Source of the DNA: Schauerella fraxinea
Lineage (GTDB): Bacteria > Pseudomonadota > Gammaproteobacteria > Burkholderiales > Burkholderiaceae_B
Direction of reading: 5' to 3'
Assembly: GCA_030849945.1 (NCBI GenBank)
Contig: JAVDKK010000004.1
Location: forward strand, 62,001 to 126,000
DNA: 64,000 nucleotides
Part shown: in pieces, positions 36,268 through 45,267 of the stretch
How the letters are laid out: each line of letters begins with the position of its first letter
How positions within the stretch are numbered: position 1 is the first letter of the stretch
Program-made: the position numbers and the translations under genes
Notes under the pieces: model-generated
The model's database searches: none
Told to the model about the DNA's origin: nothing
What the model saw: only the letters and a program-made list of their open reading frames with translations

Positions 36268-37339
36268 TTCTTCCCGCAATCTGACTGATCTCTGCTATTG
36301 CCCCGCGCAACGCCTCAAGACCAGCGCGCTCCGAGGCGCTTACAAATACTCGCGCAATCGTACCATGCGCATCCCGCTCGACCCTGGGCTCGAAACCGGC
36401 CCGATCGATCTTGTTGTAGACCATGATGGTCGGAACCTCACCGGCCCCGATATCGGCCAACACCTTATTGACCTCGAAGATCTGTTCATCGCGCTGCGGG
36501 CTCGATGCATCGACGACATGCAACAGCAAATCGGCGTGCACGGCCTCTTCGAGCGTCGCACGGAAAGCGGCGATCAATTGAGGCGGCAAATCACGAATGA
36601 ACCCCACCGTATCGGATAATGTGACCGAGCCAGCGCCTTCGATCCAGATTCGACGCGTTGTTGTATCTAAAGTTGCAAATAATTGATCTGCAACGTAAGC
36701 ACCGGCGTTCGTGACGGCATTGAACAGGGTCGACTTGCCGGCGTTGGTGTAACCGACCAGCGACACGGAGACGGCACCGCCGCGGGCACGCGCACGACGC
36801 TGCGTCTTGCGTTGGCGCTCGACTTTATCGAGACGCTCGCGTAGCAGCTTGACCTTGTCGCCGATGATACGGCGGTCCATTTCGAGCTGGGCTTCGCCCG
36901 GACCGCGCATCCCGATACCGCCGCGCTGGCGCTCCAAGTGGCTCCACATGCGTGTAAGCCGGGTGGACAAGTGCTGCAACTGCGCCAGCTCCACCTGCAG
37001 CTTGCCCTCGTGACTCTTGGCGCGCAGCGCGAAGATATCGAGAATCAAGGCCACGCGATCGACCACGCGCAGCGTGAACTCGCGCTCGAGGTTGCGTTGC
37101 TGGGCGGGAGAGAGTGGCTGGTCGAACAAAACGACTTCGGCGTCGTAGGTCTTGGCTTGAAGCACAGCCTCCTCTACCTTGCCGCTGCCGATGAAAAACT
37201 TGGCGTCCGGGCGATCGCGACGCACGCGAACGGTGTCGACGATATCGGCGCCCGCGCCGCGGGCCAGCATGGCGAATTCTTCGGCATGGGCTTCGAAATC
37301 GGGATTGCCGAGATCGACACTAATAATCAATGCACGCAT
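36233..37339 (-). CDS. hflX: Ribosome-splitting GTPase HflX
   Basis: GTPase acting on stalled or heat-damaged ribosomes. 368 residues. The HflX domain has FIGSGKVEEAVL and GGIGMRGPGEAQLEMDRR (140-157). The G domain has P-loop GYTNAGKST (196-204), switch region TLDTTTRR, DTVGF and NKID. The 3' end overlaps hflK by 35 bases. The gene starts 84 bases after hfq, across a long hairpin. Confidence 0.97.
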   Translation of the reverse strand: MRALIISVDLGNPDFEAHAEEFAMLARGAGADIVDTVRVRRDRPDAKFFIGSGKVEEAVLQAKTYDAEVVLFDQPLSPAQQRNLEREFTLRVVDRVALILDIFALRAKSHEGKLQVELAQLQHLSTRLTRMWSHLERQRGGIGMRGPGEAQLEMDRRIIGDKVKLLRERLDKVERQRKTQRRARARGGAVSVSLVGYTNAGKSTLFNAVTNAGAYVADQLFATLDTTTRRIWIEGAGSVTLSDTVGFIRDLPPQLIAAFRATLEEAVHADLLLHVVDASSPQRDEQIFEVNKVLADIGAGEVPTIMVYNKIDRAGFEPRVERDAHGTIARVFVSASERAGLEALRGAIAEISQIAGRNASNNQTVQSE

Positions 37340-37365
37340 GCGAACCTCGCTTGGCGACCGGCGAG

Positions 37366-37399
37366 AAAATGCCCGCCGTCACGAAACGTGCGGCGGGCA
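37366..37399 (-). terminator. Hairpin between hfq and hflX
   Basis: Stem TGCCCGCCG / CGGCGGGCA (37370-37378, 37391-37399) with inner CACG/CGTG and a 3-nt loop, followed on the minus strand by TTTTC. An intrinsic terminator or attenuator that would favour hfq over hflX. Confidence 0.75.
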
Positions 37400-37423
37400 G
37401 TAAAGGCCAAAGAAAGAAACGAA

Positions 37424-37663
37424 TTATTCAGCGGGGACTTCCACCTGAAAATTGACGGCGCGTGCGGGCACGACCGTGGAAATAGCGTGCTTGTAAACCA
37501 TCTGCGTTACGGTGTTGCGAAGCAGAACGACGTACTGATCGAACGATTCGATCTGGCCTTGCAACTTGATCCCGTTGACCAGATAGATGGACACGGGCAC
37601 ATGATCCTTGCGCAACGTGTTAAGAAATGGGTCTTGCAGTGTTTGCCCTTTATTGCTGCTCAT
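37424..37663 (-). CDS. hfq: RNA chaperone Hfq
   Basis: 79-residue Sm-like hexameric chaperone pairing small RNAs with mRNAs. Sm1 motif VPVSIYLVNGIKLQGQIESF then DQYVVLLR; Sm2 NTVTQMVYKHAISTVVP. Unlike E. coli Hfq there is almost no C-terminal tail. It precedes hflX, as in many proteobacteria, but here hisC lies directly upstream (154 bp) instead of miaA. Confidence 0.98.
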   Translation of the reverse strand: MSSNKGQTLQDPFLNTLRKDHVPVSIYLVNGIKLQGQIESFDQYVVLLRNTVTQMVYKHAISTVVPARAVNFQVEVPAE

Positions 37664-37816
37664 TGGCCAGGCTCCAGTTGTGTTGTTTTGAGTGGTGGAA
37701 ATTGGAGAGAAAGTCTACTGTACAGGGTTTTCCCGGCAGGTGCCACTTGGGGGCTGGACGTTTGAAACACACTGTATACGCGGTTCTCGCGGGTGTCTCA
37801 AGCGATTGCAGCACCG

Positions 37817-38887
37817 TTACGCAAGGATGGTATCCAGTGCATGAATCAGCGCATCGCATTCGGCCGGCGTACCGATCGTAATCCGCAAAAAGTTGCTGAT
37901 GCGCGGTTGATTGAAATGCCGCACGATGATCCGGCGCTCCCGTAACGCGGCGGATAAAGCGGCGGCGTCCTGCGACGCGTGCCGGACAAAAACGAAGTTG
38001 GCAGCCGAGGGCAGCACGTCGAAACCGCGGGCGGTCAGCGCCTGGACCAACCCTTCGCGCGACGCGATCACCTCGCCGCGCGTGCGCTGGAAATACGCTT
38101 CATCATCAAAGGCTGCAATCGCGCCCGCTTCGGCCAGACGATCAACCGGATAGGAGTTGAAGCTGTTCTTCACCCGCTCCAACGCATCGATTAAGGGCTG
38201 CTGGCCGATAGCAAAGCCCACCCGCAACCCGGCAAGCGAGCGCGATTTGGACAGCGTCTGCACTACGAGGAGGTTCTCGTACCGGGCCACAAGGCCGATG
38301 GCCGTTTCACCGCCGAAGTCGACATAGGCTTCGTCGACCACGACGACTGCCTGCGGATTGGCCTTCAACACCTGCTCGATGGCCGCCAACGGCAGTGCGA
38401 GCCCAGTGGGCGCGTTGGGATTGGGGAAAATGATGGCGCCGGCGGGCGACGCGTTGGCGGCACCGAAGGCGGCGGGATCGATCCGAAAATCGTCTGCCAG
38501 CGGGACGGTTTCGTACGCGATGCCGTAAAGCCCGCAATACACCGGATAAAAGCTGTACGAAATATCGGGAAACCGCAGCGGCAAAGGATGCTTGAGCAGG
38601 GCCTGAAACACATGTGCCAGCACCTCGTCCGAGCCGTTACCCACAAACACCTGGCTTGCATCGACCTCGTAGTAGCGGGCAATGGTGGCGCGCAGCCGCT
38701 CCGAACTCGGATCGGGATACCGTTTCAAGGTATCGCCCGCGGCCGCCCGAATGGCTTCGATCACCTTCGGCGACGGCCCGCTGGGATGCTCATTGGTGTT
38801 GAGCTTGATGAGATCCTGCACCTTCGGCTGCTCGCCGGGCACGTAAGGCTTCAACGTGCCGACAACGGCGCTCCAGAAACGGCTCAT
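37817..38887 (-). CDS. hisC: Histidinol-phosphate aminotransferase
   Basis: PLP enzyme converting imidazole acetol phosphate to histidinol phosphate. 356 residues: LNTNEHPSGPSPKV, the FPNPNAPTG block, VVDEAYVDFGG, and the PLP lysine in LSKSRSLAGLRVG. C-terminal ISNFLRITIGTPAE. It lies between der and hfq, apart from the main his operon; together with hisZ it shows dispersed his genes. der ends 12 bases upstream of its start. Confidence 0.94.
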   Translation of the reverse strand: MSRFWSAVVGTLKPYVPGEQPKVQDLIKLNTNEHPSGPSPKVIEAIRAAAGDTLKRYPDPSSERLRATIARYYEVDASQVFVGNGSDEVLAHVFQALLKHPLPLRFPDISYSFYPVYCGLYGIAYETVPLADDFRIDPAAFGAANASPAGAIIFPNPNAPTGLALPLAAIEQVLKANPQAVVVVDEAYVDFGGETAIGLVARYENLLVVQTLSKSRSLAGLRVGFAIGQQPLIDALERVKNSFNSYPVDRLAEAGAIAAFDDEAYFQRTRGEVIASREGLVQALTARGFDVLPSAANFVFVRHASQDAAALSAALRERRIIVRHFNQPRISNFLRITIGTPAECDALIHALDTILA

Positions 38888-38899
38888 GCGAACGTGACC

Positions 38900-40282
38900 T
38901 TAGGCGTAAGGATTTTGGGAAGACTTGAACTCGACGCGCAGCGGCGTACCGTTGAGGCGGAACGCCTCGCGAAAACGTGTTTCGAGATAACGGCGGTACG
39001 AATCCGAAATCGCGTCCAACGCGTTACCGTGAACGATGATGAGGGGCGGATTCTGCCCGCCTTGGTGGGCGTAGCGCATCTTGGGACGGAAAATACCCTT
39101 GCGTGGCGGCTGCTGCTGCTCGACGGCAGCCTGCAATTCGCGCGTGAGCTTGGGCGTCGAAAGCTTGGCGAACGCCGCGGCGTGCGCTTCGTTGATCGAC
39201 TTGAGCACGGGCTTGATGCCCTGCCCCGTCAATGCAACCAGGTTGTGCACGTTGGCAAACGAGAGGAAGCGCAACTTGCGCTGAAACTCACGCTCAATGC
39301 GATTGCGCTGATCGGCGTCGGTGTCATCCCACTTGTTGATGGCCACTACCACCGCACGCCCCGTTTCAAGCACGAAACCGGCGATGTGGGCATCCTGATC
39401 CGACACTTCTTGCGTGGCATCGATCATCAGCAGCACGACGTTGCTGGCCTCGATGGCCTGCAAGGTCTTGATCACGGAAAACTTTTCGATCGCTTCAAAT
39501 ACCTTGCCGCGCTTGCGCAGGCCCGCAGTGTCGATCAGCGTGTAGCGCTTGCCGCCCTTGTCGAACTCGATCTCGATGGCGTCGCGCGTGGTACCCGGCA
39601 TATCGAACGCAATGACTCGCTCTTCGCCCATCAGCGTATTGATCAACGTGGACTTGCCCACGTTCGGCCGGCCGACGATGGCCAGCTTGATACGGTGATC
39701 GTGCGGCAGCTCGGGCATCTCGGGCGCATCCGCTTCGTCGCCGTCAAAGTCGGCTTCCGAATCCGTACGCTCAGGCTTGACCTCACCCATGCCTTCGAGG
39801 GCAATCTCGATGAGATCACCGATGCCGTCGCCGTGCGCAGCGGAGATCGGATAAGGCTGGCCGAGGCCAAGTTCATGGAACTCGGCGGTGGCGTTACCCG
39901 AGCCCATCCCTTCGGCTTTGTTGACCGCCAGCAGCACGCGCTGGCTGTTACGACGCAACAGCTGCGCGATATCGTGATCGTGACCGTTGACGCCAGCGCG
40001 GGCGTCAACCAGGAAAATTACCACGTCGGCTTCGGCAATTGCCTGCTTGGTCTGGCGTGCCATTTCGAGCAGGATGCCATCCTTGGCCACGGGTTCGAAA
40101 CCGCCGGTGTCGATGACGATGAACGGCTTCTCGCCAACCCGTCCCTCGCCGTAGTGACGATCGCGCGTCAGACCGGAGAAGTCTGCGACGAGCGCCGCTC
40201 TTGATCGGGTGAGCCGATTGAAGAGCGTCGACTTGCCGACATTAGGGCGGCCGACCAGGGCGACGACAGGTTTCAATGACAC
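38900..40282 (-). CDS. der: Ribosome biogenesis GTPase Der
   Basis: Essential double-GTPase for 50S assembly. 460 residues with P-loop 1 GRPNVGKST (11-19), P-loop 2 in LAIVGRPNVGKSTLINTLMG, both DTGGF/DTAGL switch II motifs, and a KH-like C-terminal domain (RFREAFRLNGTPLRVEF). The start codon is GTG at 40282. An acidic linker (ERTDSEADFDGDEADAPEMP) separates the G domains. bamB ends 22 bases upstream. Confidence 0.98.
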   Translation of the reverse strand: MSLKPVVALVGRPNVGKSTLFNRLTRSRAALVADFSGLTRDRHYGEGRVGEKPFIVIDTGGFEPVAKDGILLEMARQTKQAIAEADVVIFLVDARAGVNGHDHDIAQLLRRNSQRVLLAVNKAEGMGSGNATAEFHELGLGQPYPISAAHGDGIGDLIEIALEGMGEVKPERTDSEADFDGDEADAPEMPELPHDHRIKLAIVGRPNVGKSTLINTLMGEERVIAFDMPGTTRDAIEIEFDKGGKRYTLIDTAGLRKRGKVFEAIEKFSVIKTLQAIEASNVVLLMIDATQEVSDQDAHIAGFVLETGRAVVVAINKWDDTDADQRNRIEREFQRKLRFLSFANVHNLVALTGQGIKPVLKSINEAHAAAFAKLSTPKLTRELQAAVEQQQPPRKGIFRPKMRYAHQGGQNPPLIIVHGNALDAISDSYRRYLETRFREAFRLNGTPLRVEFKSSQNPYA

Positions 40283-40304
40283 GTTATTTCAGACTTTCTA
40301 AGAG

Positions 40305-41471
40305 TTAAGGAGTGCCGATCAAGGCGATATCGCCATTGCCGGTTTGCACGAGCACACCTTGCGATGTGGTCTGCAGAGGCGACACGATGGCACCGCCGCC
40401 AAGCGACACACGCGCCAGGAGCTTACCGTCGGTCGACGACAGGAAATGCACATAGCCGTCGTAGTCGCCATAGGCCACCGCACCGCGCAATACAGCCGGG
40501 GCGCTGAGCTGACGATTACGCAGCGCGTTCTGCTTCCAGAGATTGCTGCCGGCATCCAGCGAGAACGCGTTGGCCACGCTTTGTGCATCGGCCGTATACG
40601 CATTGCGATCGTCGACCGTCATGCCGCTCGAACTGGAAAAATCTTTTGCCCACAGCGGACGGCCGCCTTGCGAGACATCGAAGCACGTGATGCGGCCTTG
40701 ATAGGCCACCGCGCACAGCAGGCGTCCGGCGATCTGCGGGGCGCCGACCACATCGGTCAAGCGCTCAAGATCGCTGCCGCCCTTGGGCTGCGATACCGTG
40801 GCTTCCCACTGTACGTTGCCTGAGGCCGTATTGATGGCGAGCAACTTGCCGCCTGGCAGACCGGTAATCACCAATCCTTGCGCCAGCACCATCTGCGAGC
40901 CGCTTTGCAGCGCCAGCGCCGGACCCGGACGCTGCAGACTCCACATGCGCTCGCCAGAGTTGATGTCGAATGCCTGGATGCGGTAGTCGCCGCTGCGAAT
41001 CACCACCACGCCGAATCCAACCACGGGCGGAATCGACACATTACTGGTGGCACGCGTACGCCACTTTTCCTTGCCGCTGTCGTCGTACGCAATGATCTCG
41101 CCGCGTTCGGACGCGACCACAGTCACGTTGCCGTCGGTGCCGACGCCGGCCGACAGATCGGTATCTGCATCGGCAGTCCACACCGAGCGGCCGTCGGCCA
41201 GATTGTATTTACCCAGCTTGCCATTGGGCGTGGCAGCGTAGACGGCGTCGTTGATGACCACTGGCGCGAAGCCGATGCCCGCGCCCCGTCCCACCGACGT
41301 CTTCCAGACCTGCTTGACCGCCAGGCCCGGTGCATATTCGGTCAACGGCGCCGGGTCGTTGCGCCCGTCATCGTTGGAGAAAATCGAGCAACCGGCCAGT
41401 GCCGTCAGGCACAGTGCAGCCGCCGCCATCTTGGGGCCACGCGCAAACGTCGTCTTCCACAAAGCCATCAT
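40305..41471 (-). CDS. bamB: Outer membrane assembly lipoprotein BamB
   Basis: Lipoprotein scaffold of the BAM complex, an eight-bladed beta-propeller. 388 residues; lipobox LAGC (signal MAAAALCLTALAGC), then PQQ-like blades (YAATPNGKLGKYNLADGRSV, IIAYDDSGKEKWR, LLAINTASGNVQWEATV, ITCFDVSQGG, GYVHFLSSTDGKLLARV). ATG 41471 overlaps the yfgM stop (ATGA), so the two are coupled. Sits between yfgM and der as in E. coli. Confidence 0.96.
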   Translation of the reverse strand: MMALWKTTFARGPKMAAAALCLTALAGCSIFSNDDGRNDPAPLTEYAPGLAVKQVWKTSVGRGAGIGFAPVVINDAVYAATPNGKLGKYNLADGRSVWTADADTDLSAGVGTDGNVTVVASERGEIIAYDDSGKEKWRTRATSNVSIPPVVGFGVVVIRSGDYRIQAFDINSGERMWSLQRPGPALALQSGSQMVLAQGLVITGLPGGKLLAINTASGNVQWEATVSQPKGGSDLERLTDVVGAPQIAGRLLCAVAYQGRITCFDVSQGGRPLWAKDFSSSSGMTVDDRNAYTADAQSVANAFSLDAGSNLWKQNALRNRQLSAPAVLRGAVAYGDYDGYVHFLSSTDGKLLARVSLGGGAIVSPLQTTSQGVLVQTGNGDIALIGTP

Positions 41472-42106
41472 GCACCACCCAACGCATCAAGTTTCAAACG
41501 GACCACCTGGACCAAAGGATCCGTGTTGCCCAGCGTATCGATTGCCTTCTTCCAAGCCGTGCGCGCCTCGTCCGGCTTGCCCTGCGCCGCGAAGATATCG
41601 CCGCGGCGATCCTCGAACAGCGCCGCAAACGGGGCCGGGGCGTCGGTCAGTTGCGCAAGTGCCTGATCGTACTGCTTCAGGTCGAGCAACATGCCTGCCA
41701 GGCGCAGTTTTGCCACGGGCTGCAGGGGTGCGTGCTGCTTTTGAGCGGCCAGCCACGTCAATTGCTCGCGGGCGGCATCGGGATCGTTTTGCGCTTGCAA
41801 GGCTTGCGAAGCGACCAGCGCCCCGCGCGCGGCATAGCCGGTGGCGGGATAGTCGGCGCGCAAGGTACCCACGGCAGCCTTGATGCGCACTGCGGCGTCG
41901 GCGCCGCCCAGGCGAGCCGCATCTTCGAGCGCCTCGAAGTAACCCATGGCCTGGTTGGCGCGATGGTTTTGGTAGGCCTTCCAGGCAGTCCAGCCGCCCC
42001 AAGACAACGCGGCGGCGGCCACGACCGCCATGATCAGCGTGCCGTACTTTGCCCACCACGCCTTGAGCGCGTCGAATTGTTCTTGCTCTTCCAGATCGTA
42101 AGCCAT
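41468..42106 (-). CDS. yfgM: YfgM-like ancillary SecYEG subunit
   Basis: 212-residue inner-membrane protein of the YfgM/UPF0070 family, associated with SecYEG and periplasmic chaperones. N-terminal EEQEQFDALKAWWAKYGTLI, one membrane helix (about 24-42, LIMAVVAAAALSWGGW), then tetratricopeptide-like helices in the periplasm (YEALEDAAR-type, LRLAGMLLDLKQYDQALAQL, RGDIFAAQGKPDEARTAWKK). It starts 5 bases after hisS and overlaps bamB by 4. Confidence 0.92.
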   Translation of the reverse strand: MAYDLEEQEQFDALKAWWAKYGTLIMAVVAAAALSWGGWTAWKAYQNHRANQAMGYFEALEDAARLGGADAAVRIKAAVGTLRADYPATGYAARGALVASQALQAQNDPDAAREQLTWLAAQKQHAPLQPVAKLRLAGMLLDLKQYDQALAQLTDAPAPFAALFEDRRGDIFAAQGKPDEARTAWKKAIDTLGNTDPLVQVVRLKLDALGGA

Positions 42107-42111
42107 GCTGC

Positions 42112-43398
42112 TTAACCCTTCGATTTCAGTACTTCGGGCAAGGCCGCCAGGGGCACTTGCTGTTGTGCTTGTACGGCGTCGCCCGCGCCGCGCAGATATT
42201 TGACGCTGGCCGTGTCGGACGCCACCTCGTCGGCGCCAAGGATAACCGCAACGCGAGCGCCGCTGGAATCGGCACGTTTGAATTGCGCCTTGAAGCTGCC
42301 GCTGCCGGCATACACGATGACGGCTAGGCCCACGTCGCGCAAGCGTTCGCCCACTTTTGCGGCCAGACGCTGCGCGTCCTCGCCTTGGTGCACGATGTAT
42401 ACGTCGCACTCTGGTTCGGCTTCGCGCTCACCTACCTGCTCCCACAACTCGAGCAGGCGTTCCATGCCGATGGCAAAACCCACCGCCGGATTCGGCTTGC
42501 CGCCCAGCAAGGCGATCAGGCCGTCGTAACGGCCGCCGCCGCACACCGTACCCTGGGCGCCGATGCGATCGGTAACCCATTCGAAGACGGTGAGATTGTA
42601 ATAATCCAGGCCACGTACCAAACGCGGGTTCAGGCGATAGCCGATGCCCGCATCGTCCAGACGCTTGCACACGCCGTCGAAATGCGCCCGCGATTCGTCG
42701 CCCAGAAAGTCGAACAGGCGCGGCGCGGCATCGGCCATGGCTTGCATGGCCGGGTTTTTCGTGTCCAGCACGCGCAGCGGATTGCTGTACATGCGGCGCA
42801 GGCCATCCTCGTCCAGCACATCCTTGTGCGACTCGAGATAGGTAATGAGCGCCGCACGATGCGCAGCACGTTCTTCAGCCTGGCCCAACGAGTTGAGCTC
42901 GAGACGCACATCTGTCAGGCCCATGCGCTGCCACAACCGGCCGAGCATCACGATCAATTCGGCATCGACATCGGGGCCGGCAAAGCCCAGGGCCTCGACG
43001 TCGATCTGATGAAACTGACGATACCGGCCACGCTGGGGACGCTCGTGACGGAACACGGGACCCATCGCGTACACACGGTGCGGGCGGTCGTACAGCAGAT
43101 TGTGTTCGATCGTGGCGCGCACCATGCCGGCCGTCATCTCAGGCCGCAGGGTGAGTGAGTCGCCATTGAGGGCGTCGGTAAACGTGTACATCTCTTTTTC
43201 GACGATGTCTGTGACCTCGCCGATACCGCGCGTGAACAATCGCGTGTATTCGAGCACCGGTGTGCGCAGATTGCGATAACCGTAGCTGGCAAGCCAATCG
43301 CGTACGATGGCTTCGAGTTGCTCCCAACGCGCGCCCACTCCGGGCAACGCGTCGTTCATGCCACGCAGGGCCGAGACTTTTTGAAACGCTTGCGTCAT
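42112..43398 (-). CDS. hisS: Histidyl-tRNA synthetase
   Basis: Class II synthetase of 428 residues. Motif 1-3 regions: the start LRGMNDALPG, LRPEMTAGMVRA, FRHERPQRGRYRQFHQIDVE (motif 2), LVRGLDYYNLTVFEWVTD, and GGGRYDGLIALLGGKPNPAV with FAIGMERLL (motif 3). The C-terminal anticodon domain follows. ATG 43398 (MTQAFQKVSAL) is chosen by family similarity; ATGs at 43404 and 43407 are close. No clear ribosome site. Confidence 0.97.
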   Translation of the reverse strand: MTQAFQKVSALRGMNDALPGVGARWEQLEAIVRDWLASYGYRNLRTPVLEYTRLFTRGIGEVTDIVEKEMYTFTDALNGDSLTLRPEMTAGMVRATIEHNLLYDRPHRVYAMGPVFRHERPQRGRYRQFHQIDVEALGFAGPDVDAELIVMLGRLWQRMGLTDVRLELNSLGQAEERAAHRAALITYLESHKDVLDEDGLRRMYSNPLRVLDTKNPAMQAMADAAPRLFDFLGDESRAHFDGVCKRLDDAGIGYRLNPRLVRGLDYYNLTVFEWVTDRIGAQGTVCGGGRYDGLIALLGGKPNPAVGFAIGMERLLELWEQVGEREAEPECDVYIVHQGEDAQRLAAKVGERLRDVGLAVIVYAGSGSFKAQFKRADSSGARVAVILGADEVASDTASVKYLRGAGDAVQAQQQVPLAALPEVLKSKG

Positions 43399-43455
43399 GT
43401 CCATCATGCCGTCGGACGATGCGCTACGCACCCCGCTACGGCAATGTCCCTCTGC

Positions 43456-44760
43456 TTAGTGTTGCGCGTGCTGGCCGCCGTAACGGCGCACGACGTAGTT
43501 TTCGACGATGGTCTGAAACTCTTCGGCGATGCGATCGCCCTTGAGCGTGACCGTGCGTTCGCCGTCGACGAAAACCGGGGCGGAAGGCACCTCGCCGGTA
43601 CCCGGCAGGCTGATGCCGATATCGGCATGCCGGCTTTCGCCCGGTCCGTTGACGACACAGCCCATGACGGCCACGTTCATCGATTCGACGCCAGGATATT
43701 GCGTGCGCCAGACCAGCATTTGACGGCGCAGATAGGACTGGATGCTATCGGCCAATTCCTGGAAGAAAGTGCTGCTGGTGCGCCCGCAACCCGGGCAGGC
43801 CACGACCATCGGCGTAAAGGCGCGCAAACCCATGGTTTGCAGAATTTCCTGCGCGACGACGACTTCGCGTGTACGGTCACCACCCGGTTCGGGCGTGAGC
43901 GAGATACGGATGGTGTCGCCAATGCCCTGCTGCAACAGCACCGACAACGCCGCCGTGGAGGCCACGATGCCTTTGCTGCCCATACCGGCCTCGGTCAAGC
44001 CGAGATGCAAGGGATAGTCGCAACGTGACGACAAATCGCGATAGACCGTGATCAAGTCCTGAACGTGACTCACCTTGCACGACAGGATGATGGCGTCGCC
44101 CGGCAACCCCAGCAACTCAGCCCGTTGCGCATTGCTGATCGCAGACACGACCAGCGCATCGCGCATCACCGCCTGGGCTTCCCAAGGCTGCGCGCGGCGG
44201 CTGTTTTCGTCCATCTTGCGGGCCATCAACTCATGGTCGAGGCTGCCCCAGTTGACGCCGATACGCACGGGCTTCTGATGCCGGCATGCCACTTCGATCA
44301 TCTGGGCAAAATTATCGTCACGCTTCTTGCCGCCCCCCATATTGCCGGGGTTGATGCGGTACTTCGACAGCGCTTGCGCGCAATCGGGAAACTGCGTGAG
44401 CAGCTTGTGGCCGTTGTAATGAAAATCGCCGACCAGTGGGGTATTGACGCCCATGCGATCGAGCTGCTCGCGGATCGCGATCACTTCTCGGGCGGCTTCG
44501 GGTGTGTTGACCGTGATCCGGACCAGCTCGGAACCCGCTTGCGCGAGTTCCTTGACCTGGATCGCCGTGGCGATCGCATCCGCCGTGTCGGTGTTGGTCA
44601 TGGACTGCACCACCACGGGCGCCCCGCCGCCGATCGACACTTGGCGGTCGCCCCACGACACCGCAACGGCGCGCGTCGCGCGACGGCTTGCAGCACCCAC
44701 CAGAGGCGGTTCGGCGTCGCTCAGCATCGACGAGAGATCAAGCGAAGTCGGTTCGTTCAT
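43456..44760 (-). CDS. ispG: 4-hydroxy-3-methylbut-2-enyl diphosphate synthase IspG
   Basis: Iron-sulfur enzyme of the MEP isoprenoid pathway (also GcpE). 434 residues; TIM barrel from VVVQSMTNTDTAD, and the [4Fe-4S] cysteines in VACPGCGRTSSTF and VMGCVVNGPGES. The start at 44760 directly adjoins the rodZ stop codon (TGA ATG). The long form with a middle insertion relative to E. coli (372) is common in beta-proteobacteria. Confidence 0.97.
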   Translation of the reverse strand: MNEPTSLDLSSMLSDAEPPLVGAASRRATRAVAVSWGDRQVSIGGGAPVVVQSMTNTDTADAIATAIQVKELAQAGSELVRITVNTPEAAREVIAIREQLDRMGVNTPLVGDFHYNGHKLLTQFPDCAQALSKYRINPGNMGGGKKRDDNFAQMIEVACRHQKPVRIGVNWGSLDHELMARKMDENSRRAQPWEAQAVMRDALVVSAISNAQRAELLGLPGDAIILSCKVSHVQDLITVYRDLSSRCDYPLHLGLTEAGMGSKGIVASTAALSVLLQQGIGDTIRISLTPEPGGDRTREVVVAQEILQTMGLRAFTPMVVACPGCGRTSSTFFQELADSIQSYLRRQMLVWRTQYPGVESMNVAVMGCVVNGPGESRHADIGISLPGTGEVPSAPVFVDGERTVTLKGDRIAEEFQTIVENYVVRRYGGQHAQH

Positions 44761-45267
44761 TCAGGGCGTATTCCGAGGCATCCAGCCGGCAGGCAACCAA
44801 TCGGCGGGCAACCAGCCCTGCCAGAAAGCGTAGGCCACGCCTGCGAGCACCACGATGAGCAAAATAAACAGCCAACCCCAGGGCATGCCGGAGCCGGCTT
44901 CGTCTTCGGTGGGCATGGCAGCGCGCCCCTGCAACGGCGTGCGAGGGGCATCGTTGACCAGACCGCGCGACTCGCCCGTACGCGCCGCAAGCGACGCCAC
45001 GATCGCGGCATCGTCGGCGCCGAGCAGGCGTGCGTAGTTGCGGGCCAGGCCGCGCAGCGACACGCCCGTGGGCAACTCGTCCCAACGTTCGTTTTCGAGC
45101 GCGTCGATCTGGCGCGGCGCAAACTTGATTCGACTGGACACTTCTTCCAGCGACCAACCGCGCGTTTGACGCAGTGCGCGCAGCGAACCGCCGAGCGTGT
45201 TGGTCGCACCGGCCCCACCTGCGGGGTCGAGCGTCGCGGAAGCGGAATCTGAAACCGGAATACTCAT
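44761..45267 (-). CDS. rodZ: RodZ-like protein lacking the periplasmic domain
   Basis: 168 residues. N-terminal XRE-type helix-turn-helix (about 25-95, SLRALRQTRGWSLEEVSSRI then LRGLARNYARLLGADD), a linker, and one membrane helix (about 130-148, WGWLFILLIVVLAGVAYAF). The C-terminus stops 20 residues later, so the beta-rich periplasmic domain of E. coli RodZ (337 residues) is missing. RodZ links MreB filaments to the membrane. Position between rlmN and ispG is that of rodZ/yfgA. It overlaps rlmN by 4 (ATGA). Confidence 0.82.
   Translation of the reverse strand: MSIPVSDSASATLDPAGGAGATNTLGGSLRALRQTRGWSLEEVSSRIKFAPRQIDALENERWDELPTGVSLRGLARNYARLLGADDAAIVASLAARTGESRGLVNDAPRTPLQGRAAMPTEDEAGSGMPWGWLFILLIVVLAGVAYAFWQGWLPADWLPAGWMPRNTP

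Noticed and set aside
37664..37816. Histidine attenuator leader upstream of hfq/hisC
   Set aside because: No His-rich leader peptide or paired anti-terminator stems are visible around hisC or hisZ.
38588..40204. 538-codon open frame antisense to der and hisC
   Set aside because: Runs across two genes on the other strand, so it cannot be a real single gene; composition is typical of an antisense frame.
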